34,360 nucleotides of DNA from an uncultured Bacteroidales bacterium (GTDB lineage: Bacteria; Bacteroidota; Bacteroidia; Bacteroidales; Paludibacteraceae): assembly GCA_903901975.1 (NCBI GenBank), contig CAIUTB010000140.1:1-34360 (forward strand). The letters are read 5' to 3'. Below are positions 26,701 through 34,360 of the stretch, piece after piece (the first letter of the stretch is position 1; every line of letters begins with the position of its first letter). Under the pieces are notes generated by a model, which was not told the origin of the DNA, searched no databases, and was given only the letters and a program-made list of their open reading frames with translations. A program made the position numbers and the translations under genes.

Positions 26701-27188
26701 TTTTTTGATTGGGGCTGAGGCAGCTGAGTTTTGATAGTTTTGCCACCATCAACTATGATTTTAGACCATACATATTGCTTCATTGATGATTCCGGGGTAA
26801 TCCACGGACCACCACTCTGACTCCAACCTCCGCAATTGATAAAACCAATGCTAATTCCTAATCTATTGGCTTCCTGCAATGACCAGCGGAACATATCGTA
26901 CCATTCGGGTGTTCCGAATTTTACTTTCTGAATATCTAACTTGACAGTACTTGCAAGCCCAATATCAAAAATAGAGGTTTGAACAATACCTTGTTGTTTC
27001 ATCGATTCTAAATCCTTGGTAATACCCTCTTTGCTGATGTTTCCATTCATCCAATGCCACCAGGTATGTAGTTTGGTTGATTGAGGTGGTGTTTGGAAAT
27101 CACTTTTATTTAAAGCGGTTTGAGCAGTCGCCAGATTTACACAAAAGCACAGTAAAATGAGCGAAAGTAGTAGAATGGATTTTTTCAT
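23745..27188 (-). CDS. GH106-family alpha-L-rhamnosidase, secreted
   Basis: This 1147-residue protein begins with a signal peptide (ILLLSLILLCFCVNLATAQ). The region just after it (HTWWHWMNGNISKEGITKDL, then GFINCGGWSQSGGPWITPE) is characteristic of glycoside hydrolase family 106. Members of this family remove terminal alpha-L-rhamnose from pectins such as rhamnogalacturonans. A central barrel (LLIDSWEAYYQNWTKSF, LHAEVIYGNTGEYPFLD, IIGTEAYTG) contains several conserved-looking Glu residues that could be catalytic; I cannot assign the pair. The C-terminal part (about 1000-1110, LNLGKIDATAEVKLNGKLIA) is a galactose-binding-like sandwich, as usual in the family. The start at 27188 replaces an upstream ATG that would bury the signal peptide. 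There is no T9SS sorting domain, so a periplasmic location is likely. It lies between beta-helix proteins and the decayed copy of itself. Confidence 0.85.
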   Translation of the reverse strand: MKKSILLLSLILLCFCVNLATAQTALNKSDFQTPPQSTKLHTWWHWMNGNISKEGITKDLESMKQQGIVQTSIFDIGLASTVKLDIQKVKFGTPEWYDMFRWSLQEANRLGISIGFINCGGWSQSGGPWITPESSMKQYVWSKIIVDGGKTIKTQLPQPQSKNDFYRDVIVVAFPITEPVNSYKKANPTIQFNKIQEVSALSDSNPMSNIDLKNGDSILISFSKLQTKNKVAFFPFIYNSETRKTERTSINSQFSLLTSTDGITYNKIKDLAFVGINKMITVEFPETTANFFKFVCVNCPKVYSVGEIELLKEEESPSYSPKIANLLEKTQVVSAIQESQLELTTGNSQKGIAANSIIDISNQVTHDGILNWKAPKGRWGIIRFGYTTTGRKNVCANFEGQGLECDKMDTAALNLHFNSFAGKLIKVAGSFTGNTFKFLLIDSWEAYYQNWTKSFPEEFKKRRSYNLSSWIPVLCGETVENTKLSEGFLHDFQLTISDLIGENYYKHFAELCHKNQLELHAEVIYGNTGEYPFLDVIKSNNYVDMPMTEFWARPNKDQLIKYEPKPRPNPYSIFPQFSAFEGNKKIIGTEAYTGFANYSDSPFDFKPFGDEIFCSGVNQMILHSNVHQPTDKKPGMTLEKYAAHFNRHNPWWEFSQDWLTYQARVQSVLQKGEPVADVVFYIGDKLPQSLNKSIMNQLPYGFTAYPCNFDMLKNKAKVVDGKLSFGGIQKYRLLTLPDKTNMEWSTLKRIAELVKDGLVLYGPKPQEMLSMQDIKNSTTEFNQLADNLWGKSVENKAIDNQYGKGKVMWGKPIDKVLTELKAIPDFATNQNDPKNIMYFHKKVGDEDVYFVFNQQNRTLNRELLFRIEGKTPEIWDAENGNITFPAIFSTEQNQLRIPVKFKPFQSLFFVFKNVTSANFISKVSLLGKQIFPQKQLSDTVQTIPQASFSNNNYQFSSELTGDYVFTSNKNELLSKSLTQPTVFNIENFKGKIDFTPIYTDTIQSVEISKLKSLTEFAEPKIKYFAGKSKYTIAFDAPTDFVTTKDSIVLNLGKIDATAEVKLNGKLIAYLWQPNFNISITNLLKTNNLLEVIVANVCRNRFIGDYIQFGSIQTLWTTSPIEQFLNKDSSLKPSGLMGPMKLIKYAKQ

Positions 27189-27385
27189 TAGAAAACTGAG
27201 TTTTGAAGTTCTTACAAGTGAGCTGTTGAACAATTTAAGCTTTTATTTTCAAGTAATACACAAAACAAGCCTCAAACCCTTGCTCAGAGAAAAAACAATA
27301 AAAGCCTAACTATTTACAAAAAACAGATTGTTTTCTCCCGAAAAACGGAGTTGCTAGATACCTAATGACTTTCAACGCCAGTGTT

Positions 27386-29338
27386 TTAATATTTCATTAA
27401 AACCACAGAGCTGAACGGTTTTAACGTGATAGTGCCATTGTAAATTTTGCCATCCACACCCATATACTTCCCATCCAAGGTGATAGTTTTTAGTATTTTA
27501 GTTGGGTTCATTTCAAACCGAATGTCATTGGTATTTTTTACTGCAAAAGGAGGTTTTTTGGAGTGCGCATCCTGTTTTGAAAATGCTTGCCAATCCGCTA
27601 AGCTTTTTTCTTTCGTTCCTATGGCAGGTTGTTTTAGTTTGAATGTTGGATTATCATTTATCGGGCTTGCATAATAATTACTGTCAGCAATCCCAAAAAG
27701 TGTAATATCATCATTGAATTTTGTATGAAAAAAAATTGAATTCTGTGAAGCGGTTTTTGAAACAATTATATTTCGCCGAAAAGAGATGCCATGAATGTAA
27801 TCAGCAATGACACTTGAATTTTGAAAATCCACGCCAACAGCACAATTGAAAGTGGTATTATCTTTAATCGTATTATCGTGTGCTTTGTGAAGTTTAATGC
27901 CTGAATTTCCAATATTGGCAACCGTATTATTCGTAACCACAGCATTTGAAGTATATTCATCTAAATAAATCCCTTCGGCCATTGAATGGTTACCAGGAGT
28001 TCCTGCATAATTCCCTATTGCATTGGTAATAATATTATGGTCGATAATTCGGACATCAGCACTTGGTTTACAGGTGTAAATTCCGCCACCATCATTTAGT
28101 AACAAACAAACAGAATCAATACGATTATAGCTTACAGTGGATGTACCTTTGTATTTCACAATAATTCCGCAATATCCAATATTTCTAATGTTGTTGTAAC
28201 TGATCACTCCACCATTACCAGTCATATAAATACCATTTAGTCCTACGGCAGCTTTTGATTGTCCTAAAATGCGACCGATATTCGAAATTGTATTATTCGT
28301 GGTTTGTGATGCTGAACTATTATTATCAATGCCACAATTATTACAATCACGAATGGTATTATTATCAACAATGCAAGCCCGACTTCCTGCACGAAGATCT
28401 ATCCCTGAGTTTCCGGCAAAAGAAATATCACAGTGCTGAACATTACAGTAGTCATTTCCACCCTGAAATTGCACAGCATTGTCTATTGAACCTGTCAAAT
28501 TGAGATTTTCGAGCCTTATATAAGCCTGATTATTGTTATAAATCAAATTGTTGAGTGTGGCAACCTGAACTACCTTTGTGTGTGGGTTAACATCACCAAA
28601 GTACATATAGAATACACCTGTAGAGGGATTGTGATACCATTCACCGAAGCTTGTTAGGGTTCTTTGGTCATTCATAAAAAAATAGCCAAAATTGGCTTTC
28701 GGCTCTTGATTTGAGCCCAGATTTTTATACGACAAAACATCGCCAGAATGATTGGTTACAACGCATCTATCAATTGTCCAGTCATTTTTACGAATGACAA
28801 TCTCAGCTCCAGTCCAGTTTGTTGAAGTTCCTAAATCTTTATCGCTAATTGATTTATTGGTATCGAAAGATTCAAATTTTAAATATTCATTATCCGGAAA
28901 ACGTCCCATTCCCACTTGCATTCCATCAATGCTTACCATGTTGGTAAGACTATCCGATGGAATTACTTTTGAATAAATACCACTACCTTCATTTGTCCAG
29001 TTGGTAATGGTGGTAAAACCTGAAATGACAGGTTTATTGCCAGTTCCATAGGCAGTAATCGTAATAGGGTTTTCATTTGTACCGGAATTGTCAATATTAA
29101 TGGTGCCGTAAAAGGTTTCACCTCTTTTAAAATTGATGGTACTACCTGCCAGAAATGACGAGAATGAAGAATTCACTTTAGCAATACTCTGCCACGGTGT
29201 AGAAATAGTCAAACCATCAGCTGAATCATTGCCAGTTGCCGACACATAATAATTAGTAGCAACAACATTGGTGGTTATTAGCAAGCTAAAGATTGTGAAA
29301 AAAAAGAAATGTGTGAAAGTGAAAAAGAATCTTTGCAT
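27386..29338 (-). CDS. Secreted right-handed parallel beta-helix protein (paralogue without sorting domain)
   Basis: This 650-residue protein has a very Phe-rich signal peptide (about 1-28) and a mature start TNYYVSATGNDSADGLT, the pattern found in pectate-lyase-like beta-helix proteins. The central coils (about 270-520) repeat short N-rich turns (NNTIRDCNNCGIDNNSS, NNTVANIGNSGIKLHKAHDN). The same motifs recur in the two upstream paralogues, so the three arose by tandem duplication. This copy stops at LKPFSSVVLMKY, exactly where the others continue into a T9SS sorting domain, so it probably stays periplasmic. Polysaccharide lyase or hydrolase activity on pectin-like substrates is possible, but no catalytic residues can be assigned. 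It lies 56 bases after its neighbour and likely shares its transcript. Confidence 0.82.
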   Translation of the reverse strand: MQRFFFTFTHFFFFTIFSLLITTNVVATNYYVSATGNDSADGLTISTPWQSIAKVNSSFSSFLAGSTINFKRGETFYGTINIDNSGTNENPITITAYGTGNKPVISGFTTITNWTNEGSGIYSKVIPSDSLTNMVSIDGMQVGMGRFPDNEYLKFESFDTNKSISDKDLGTSTNWTGAEIVIRKNDWTIDRCVVTNHSGDVLSYKNLGSNQEPKANFGYFFMNDQRTLTSFGEWYHNPSTGVFYMYFGDVNPHTKVVQVATLNNLIYNNNQAYIRLENLNLTGSIDNAVQFQGGNDYCNVQHCDISFAGNSGIDLRAGSRACIVDNNTIRDCNNCGIDNNSSASQTTNNTISNIGRILGQSKAAVGLNGIYMTGNGGVISYNNIRNIGYCGIIVKYKGTSTVSYNRIDSVCLLLNDGGGIYTCKPSADVRIIDHNIITNAIGNYAGTPGNHSMAEGIYLDEYTSNAVVTNNTVANIGNSGIKLHKAHDNTIKDNTTFNCAVGVDFQNSSVIADYIHGISFRRNIIVSKTASQNSIFFHTKFNDDITLFGIADSNYYASPINDNPTFKLKQPAIGTKEKSLADWQAFSKQDAHSKKPPFAVKNTNDIRFEMNPTKILKTITLDGKYMGVDGKIYNGTITLKPFSSVVLMKY

Positions 29339-29394
29339 TTTATTATTATCCTAAAATCAAGATATTACATTATCCTAAAATAATTCTCACTAAA

Positions 29395-31629
29395 TTAAAT
29401 CTTCATGATTTTTTTCACTTCAAAAGAACTACCGATTTCAATTCTCACAAAATACATCCCAGGGCTAAATTTAGAGGATTCCACGACTGTTTTTCCTGCC
29501 ATTTTTCCGGAAAAAATTATCTGACCTATTGAATTCAGTATTTGAAAACCATGACTATTGGTGTCACCTTCAATTTCGATAGTGATTTGATTAGAAACCA
29601 GACTAGGGATTACTTTAATGATTTTTGGATCATTGACTTGTGTCACAACTGTAGGGTTATATTTTACTAATACAGCAGAAGTATAGGGTTGCAAAGTGAT
29701 AGAACCGTCATAAACTTTGCTATCAGCAGTAATATACTTTCCAACCAACGGAATGGTTGACGGAGATTTTGTTGCGTTAAATTCAAACCGAATGTCATTC
29801 ACATCGGTAATGCTAATGGGTGATTTTTTTGAATTTACATCCTGACCCGAAAAAGTCTGCCATTGAGCTAAAGTCTTCGTTAGTTTCGCCCCTAATGATG
29901 GTTGATAAAGCCTTAATGTAGCATTATCATCCATCGGACGTGCATAAAAATTATTATCTGCCGTTCCAAAAAGCGTAATATCATTCGCAACCGTATTAAA
30001 CTCTGATGTAAATTGGATTGCCATTTTGGCAAAAAAGATATTTCTGAGCAATGATACATTCCTGATATTGGTTCCTGTGGAATTTTGAAAATAAATGCCA
30101 CTAAAACAATTGTAGGTTGTATTATCAGTAATCGTAATTTCATGTGCTTTATGTAACTTTATACCGGAATAGCCACAGTAAGCCACGGTATTATTTGTAA
30201 CCACCACATTTGTTGAATACTCATCTAAATAAATTCCTTCAGCAGATGAGCCGTAACCCGGAGTTCCATCGACATTACCTATCGAGTTTGTAATAATATT
30301 ATGATCCAAAGTCCTAGCACCTGCATTCACAGAAGTCATATAGATAGCACCACCATCATTCAGAACCAAACAAACCGAATCTATACGATTATAGCTTACA
30401 GTTGCTGCTGCTCCTGAATGTCCTAGATAAATACCGTCATAACCTATTTGTTTGATCGTGTTGTAACTAATAAGCCCTCCATTCAACATATAAATAGCAT
30501 TAACACCGAGACTTATTGATTGTCCGGGAATTAAACCTATGTTTGAAATAGTATTATTGGTAATGGTAGGAGAAGTCCCTGAAGCATGCATTCCCTGAGA
30601 ATTACAATCCCGAATGCTATTATTATCGGCAATACAGTTATTTCCACCAGCTCCACCCGGACCAAATTCTATCCCTAAACTTCCGGAAAACGAAATATCA
30701 CAATTTTGAACAATACAATAATTAGCATAGTATTGTAAAAATACTGCAGCGTTTATCGCACCTGTCACATTTAGATTGTCAACGGTAATATAAGGGTTTC
30801 CGCCATTATAAACCAAATTATTAAGCGTAGCAACCTGCACTACTTTGGTATTTGGGTCAATAGCACCAAAGTACATATAGAATTTACCGCTTGTTTTATT
30901 GTGGTACCATTCCCCGTAAGTTGTCAAAGTTTTTAAGTCATTCAGAATAAAATAGCCAAAGCCGGCAACAGGAGTTTGAGTTGACCCATAACTAGTATAG
31001 GTCAGAACAGTTCCTGTGTGATTTGTAACAAGGCATCTATCCAACGTCCAATTATTTTTTCGAATAGCAATTTCAGCTCCGGTCCAGTTAGTTGACGACC
31101 CCATTAATCCAAAATCGCTTATTGATATATTCGTGTTAAATGAAGAATAGGTTAAATATCCGGTATCTGGATAACGCCCCATGCCAACCTGCTTGCCATT
31201 AATGGTTACCATGTTGGTTTGAGCTTCGGAAGTAATCACTTTTGAATAAATACCACCACCTTCATTCGTCCAACCCGTAATGGTTGTAAATCCGGTAATT
31301 ACTGGTTTTGCACCTGTACCATAAGCACTTATCGTGATAGGATTCCCACTTGTGCCGGATTTACCGGTTGTAAGCGTACCGTAGAAAGTATCACCTCTAT
31401 TAAAATAGATTGTACTTCCTACGGGAAATGACGAGAATGAAGTATTTATTTTAGAAATGCTTTGCCAGGGAGTAGTAATAGTTAATCCATCAGCCGCATC
31501 ACTGCCGGTTGCTGACACATAATAATTAGTAGCATTTATATTGTTGGTTATAAGCAAGCTACAAGCTAAAATAAGAATTGCAGCAGTAAAGGAAAGTGAG
31601 AAAGAGAGAGAGTTTTTTATATTTTTCAT
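29395..31629 (-). CDS. Secreted right-handed parallel beta-helix protein with T9SS sorting domain
   Basis: This 744-residue protein has a signal peptide (about 1-33) and the mature start TNYYVSATGSDAADGLTITT. It shares with its two neighbours the motifs TPWQSI, FNRGDTFYGTL, GMGRYPDTGYL, GEWYHNKTSGKFYMYFGA and NRIDSVCLVLNDGGAIY. The central beta-helix spans about 270-530. After QPYTSAVLVKYN comes a linker and a T9SS type A sorting domain of about 75 residues (IEIEGDTNSHGFQILNSIGQ, SPGMYFVRIEIGSSFEVKKI). Export to the cell surface through the Por machinery is therefore expected. A polysaccharide target is inferred from the fold and from the rhamnosidase downstream. Confidence 0.85.
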   Translation of the reverse strand: MKNIKNSLSFSLSFTAAILILACSLLITNNINATNYYVSATGSDAADGLTITTPWQSISKINTSFSSFPVGSTIYFNRGDTFYGTLTTGKSGTSGNPITISAYGTGAKPVITGFTTITGWTNEGGGIYSKVITSEAQTNMVTINGKQVGMGRYPDTGYLTYSSFNTNISISDFGLMGSSTNWTGAEIAIRKNNWTLDRCLVTNHTGTVLTYTSYGSTQTPVAGFGYFILNDLKTLTTYGEWYHNKTSGKFYMYFGAIDPNTKVVQVATLNNLVYNGGNPYITVDNLNVTGAINAAVFLQYYANYCIVQNCDISFSGSLGIEFGPGGAGGNNCIADNNSIRDCNSQGMHASGTSPTITNNTISNIGLIPGQSISLGVNAIYMLNGGLISYNTIKQIGYDGIYLGHSGAAATVSYNRIDSVCLVLNDGGAIYMTSVNAGARTLDHNIITNSIGNVDGTPGYGSSAEGIYLDEYSTNVVVTNNTVAYCGYSGIKLHKAHEITITDNTTYNCFSGIYFQNSTGTNIRNVSLLRNIFFAKMAIQFTSEFNTVANDITLFGTADNNFYARPMDDNATLRLYQPSLGAKLTKTLAQWQTFSGQDVNSKKSPISITDVNDIRFEFNATKSPSTIPLVGKYITADSKVYDGSITLQPYTSAVLVKYNPTVVTQVNDPKIIKVIPSLVSNQITIEIEGDTNSHGFQILNSIGQIIFSGKMAGKTVVESSKFSPGMYFVRIEIGSSFEVKKIMKI

Positions 31630-31641
31630 ATTTTTAATTTT

Positions 31642-31746
31642 CCCTGCCCCTAACCCCCTAAAGGGGGAATAAGAGAGGTAGTTTGGAGAAGTTTGTTAGT
31701 TGATAATCATTTATTTGTGTGTACTAATCCCGATAGCTATCGGGAT
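31642..31746. repeat. Intergenic palindromes between two beta-helix genes
   Basis: The 220-base gap contains CCCCCTAAAGGGGG (31654-31667) inside the longer C-rich run starting at 31642, and a perfect 20-bp palindrome centred on CCCGATAGCTATCGGG (31727-31746). Motifs like these are widely scattered between Bacteroidota genes. They may act as transcript ends or processing sites. Confidence 0.75.
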
Positions 31747-31849
31747 ATTTTGGTCATTAGCTCTTTCTTGACAAGCCAAGCGGCAAAGCCTATCGTTCAA
31801 ATTAACTTTACATTAGTTGCAATTGTTTGATTTTACATTCATTGATGCG

Positions 31850-34090
31850 TTATAACTTTATAAATTTTTTAATCCCAAAATTACTACCCTTATCAATCTT
31901 CACAAAATAGATACCTGAATTTAAGTTAGAAGAATCCACAACTGTTTTATCATAAATCTTTCCATTGAGAACAAGCTGACCGGTTGAACTCACAATTTCA
32001 AAATTATGATTTATATTATTTCCTTCAACTTCAATACTAAATTGATTGGATACTGGATTTGGATATATTTTTATACCCTTGTTGTCTGCTGGTTGACTTT
32101 CAACAGCTGTGTTGTTGTATTTTATTAATACAGCCGATGTATAAGGTTGCAAGGTGATTGAACCATCATAGATTTTGCTATCGGCAGTAATATACTTTCC
32201 TGCTAATGAAATGGTTGTCGGAGATTTTGTTACGTTATATTCAAACCGAATGTCATTTGCATTTGTAAGCGTAATGGGTGACTTTTTGGAGTGTACATCC
32301 TGAAGTGAAAATGCTTGCCAGGATGCTAAGTTCATATATTTCACACCTGATGTAGGTTGAGAAACTTTAATTATTTGATTATCATCCAACGGTCGGGCAT
32401 AATAGTTACTGTCAGCTATGCCAAATAGGGTTATATTATCATCATAAGTAGTATGAAAATACAAGGCATTTTGTGAAGCAGTTTTTGGAAAAAAGATATT
32501 CCGTCTTAACGAAATGTCATGGATATAATCGGTAATGACGCTCGAATTCTGTAAATCTATACCCGTTTGACAATTGTAAGCCGTATTATCAGTTACTATA
32601 TCATTGTGTGCCTTATGAAATTTATATCCTGAATTACCACTATTCGCCACTGTATTGTTCGTAACCACTACGCTTGAACTATATTCATCTAAATAAATTC
32701 CTTCTGCAGATGAACCATAGCCAGGAGTTCCACTAACATTACCTATCGCATTTGTAATGATATTATGGTCGATGATTCTCGGACTTGTGATGGTATTTGA
32801 CATATAAATTCCACCGCCGTCATTGAGTACTAAACATACTGAATCGATATAATTATAAGATACGGTTGAACCTCCGGAATATCTCAAAGTGATACCATTA
32901 TATCCAACTTTTCTAATTGTGTTGTAACTAATAACACCTCCATTACCGGGAAGATAAATTCCTTCGATGCCCTGTTTATAATTCGATTGTCCGGTAATAA
33001 TTCCAATATTCGTGATTGTATTATTCGTTATGGTGGATAAAAAACCGTAATTACAATATATTCCATTTGAGTTACAATCCCTAATCGTATTATTATCAAC
33101 AATACAGTTTGTTCCCGTGCCCAAGTCAATTCCATTATTACCACAATTCGAAATATCGCAATTCTGAATATTACAAAAATCATCAGCACTGGTCAAATAT
33201 ACTGCATTGTTTATGGCACCTGTTATATTGAGATTATCTACGGTAATATAATCATAACCACCACTGTTGTAAATGATATTGTTTAACAAAGCTACCTGAA
33301 CTACTTTCGTGTTGGGGTCAACGGCACCAAAATACATATAAAATTTTCGGGAAACCGGATCGTGATACCATTCTCCATAGCTTGTGAGTGTTCTTTTGTC
33401 ATTCATAATAAAATAGCCAAAACCTGCCGTAGCATTCGAACCAGTTCCTAAATCACTATATGTTAACAAAGTGCCGACATGACTGGTTATGGTGCCTCTA
33501 TCCAGGGTCCAATTATTCTTCCGAATGGCAATGCCAGCTCCGGTCCAGTCTGGACTTGCCCCTAATTCATTATCTGTTATTGATTTATTCGTTGCGGCCG
33601 ATTCATAAGATAGGAATCCGTTATCGGGATAACGACCCATTCCAACTTGTTTTCCATCCATGGTGACCATGTTGGTAAGAATAGATGTACTTATTGATTT
33701 TGAATAAATGCCACCTCCTTCATTCGTCCAACCGGATGTGATGGTTGTGAATCCGGTAATAATTGGTTTTGGCCCGGTTCCATAGGCACTAAGGGTAATA
33801 GGACTGCCACTTGTGCCCGATTTATTGATAGTAATTGTGCCATAAAAAGTATCGCCCCGGTTAAAATAGAACGTGCTTCCAGCAGCTAATAAGGAGAATG
33901 AATTATTTACTTTTGCAATGCTTTGCCACGCAGTAGCAGGTGTTAAGCCATCAGCACCATCATCACCGCTAACCGAAATATAATAATTAGTTGCATGTAG
34001 CTTGTTTGTCAGTAATAGACTTATCAATAAAATACAGAGGAATGATAACAGGGAAGTATTAAGTGAGCGTAAATTTCTTTTAGCTTTCAT
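31850..34090 (-). CDS. Secreted right-handed parallel beta-helix protein with T9SS sorting domain (first of three)
   Basis: First gene of the tandem trio in the direction of transcription, 746 residues. A signal peptide (about 1-33, LLSFLCILLISLLLTNKLHA) precedes TNYYISVSGDDGADGLTPAT. The body carries the family motifs (TAWQSIAKVN, FYFNRGDTFYGTI, GMGRYPDNGFL, GEWYHDPVSRKFYMYFGA, SVCLVLNDGGGIYM) and a beta-helix at about 270-530. The C-terminal 75 residues are a T9SS type A sorting domain (IKIYPNPVSNQFSIEVEG, SGIYFVKIDKGSNFGIKKFI). The PNPVSN motif is a hallmark of the domain and is better kept here than in the next paralogue (PSLVSN). No promoter of the standard type is seen just upstream, and no enzymatic residues can be named. 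Confidence 0.86.
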   Translation of the reverse strand: MKAKRNLRSLNTSLLSFLCILLISLLLTNKLHATNYYISVSGDDGADGLTPATAWQSIAKVNNSFSLLAAGSTFYFNRGDTFYGTITINKSGTSGSPITLSAYGTGPKPIITGFTTITSGWTNEGGGIYSKSISTSILTNMVTMDGKQVGMGRYPDNGFLSYESAATNKSITDNELGASPDWTGAGIAIRKNNWTLDRGTITSHVGTLLTYSDLGTGSNATAGFGYFIMNDKRTLTSYGEWYHDPVSRKFYMYFGAVDPNTKVVQVALLNNIIYNSGGYDYITVDNLNITGAINNAVYLTSADDFCNIQNCDISNCGNNGIDLGTGTNCIVDNNTIRDCNSNGIYCNYGFLSTITNNTITNIGIITGQSNYKQGIEGIYLPGNGGVISYNTIRKVGYNGITLRYSGGSTVSYNYIDSVCLVLNDGGGIYMSNTITSPRIIDHNIITNAIGNVSGTPGYGSSAEGIYLDEYSSSVVVTNNTVANSGNSGYKFHKAHNDIVTDNTAYNCQTGIDLQNSSVITDYIHDISLRRNIFFPKTASQNALYFHTTYDDNITLFGIADSNYYARPLDDNQIIKVSQPTSGVKYMNLASWQAFSLQDVHSKKSPITLTNANDIRFEYNVTKSPTTISLAGKYITADSKIYDGSITLQPYTSAVLIKYNNTAVESQPADNKGIKIYPNPVSNQFSIEVEGNNINHNFEIVSSTGQLVLNGKIYDKTVVDSSNLNSGIYFVKIDKGSNFGIKKFIKL

Positions 34091-34132
34091 TTTTGCGAAT
34101 TTGTGTTTGTTTTCTATTGAGAAAAAGTAAAC

Positions 34133-34210
34133 AATAGAGATTATATAAGTTAGTCTGTTTTAAGAATGGAACGCGGATGGAACATACCGACTTGTCGGTA
34201 AACGCGGATT
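34133..34210. repeat. Repeat related to the left-flank palindrome (right copy)
   Basis: AGAGATTATATAAGTT is identical to the left copy. GAACGCGGATGGAACATACCGAC then matches it closely, and TACCGAC/GTCGGTA (34185-34191 and 34194-34200) keeps the inner part of the inverted repeat. The outer right arm is replaced by AACGCGGATT. Same orientation as the copy at 18358. Confidence 0.75.
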
Positions 34211-34360
34211 TAGCGGATGTAAAACGGATTATATCTCGCCTTTGGCGAGATGATTAAAAATTTGTTCTTTAAATCAGACCCGATTTATCGGGGATAAAAT
34301 CCTTTTATTGATCAGTTTTTACATTTTATACCGTCAAGTCGGCATCTTCGATCAGCGCAC
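34211..34360. other. Non-coding right end with small hairpins
   Basis: No gene is seen in 34091-34360. Beyond the repeat there is ATCTCGCC-TTT-GGCGAGAT (34234-34252) and CCCGAT/ATCGGG (34279-34292), together with short direct repeats of the type ACGCGGATT / AGCGGATG. These look like clustered intergenic repeats. Confidence 0.55.

Noticed and set aside
27189-27233. Longer N-terminus for the GH106 protein
   Set aside because: The added 15 residues precede a textbook signal peptide starting at 27188.

Overview
The window looks like a chromosomal segment from a member of the Bacteroidota, probably an environmental Bacteroidales. The grounds are an AT-rich background, promoters of the TAnnTTTG type, a hybrid two-component regulator with a propeller sensor, a NigD-like lipoprotein, the long Bacteroidota form of PurM, and large surface proteins ending in type IX secretion (T9SS) sorting domains. 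Nothing in the sequence fixes the genus.

Left part (1-4135). A hybrid two-component regulator (sensor, kinase, receiver and AraC-type DNA-binding domain in one chain) appears to have lost its 5' end. It is followed by debris of a mobile element: the C-terminal half of a small XRE-type regulator and a frameshifted, catalytically headless tyrosine recombinase. Upstream of the recombinase start lies a cluster of TGTACA boxes.

Middle part (4136-18235). This is a housekeeping region. In order it holds tRNA-Gly(CCC), a triple helix-hairpin-helix membrane protein, a NigD-like lipoprotein, adenine deaminase, succinyl-CoA synthetase (sucC-sucD on the minus strand), an ECF sigma factor operon with a membrane protein and a Spy/CpxP-like periplasmic protein, tRNA-Cys(GCA), a two-CBM20 4-alpha-glucanotransferase, PurM, a small lipoprotein, and a PBP4-type D-Ala-D-Ala carboxypeptidase. 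Several of these genes have recognisable promoters and terminators.

Right part (18236-34360). All genes here are on the minus strand and belong to the cell surface. Read in the direction of transcription they are three tandem paralogous secreted parallel beta-helix proteins (two with a T9SS C-terminal domain, one without), a GH106-type alpha-L-rhamnosidase, the decayed tail of a second GH106 gene, a 1474-residue T9SS beta-helix protein, and a very short, previously hidden 55-codon gene just downstream of it. Related repeats flank the block at about 18358-18440 and 34133-34210. The combination of beta-helix proteins, a rhamnosidase and a sensor of the kind that controls polysaccharide use suggests breakdown of rhamnose-rich pectin-like polymers, but the substrate is inferred. 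The observations most worth a second look are the 55-codon peptide gene, a repeat domain apparently inserted into the large beta-helix protein, and the flanking repeats.
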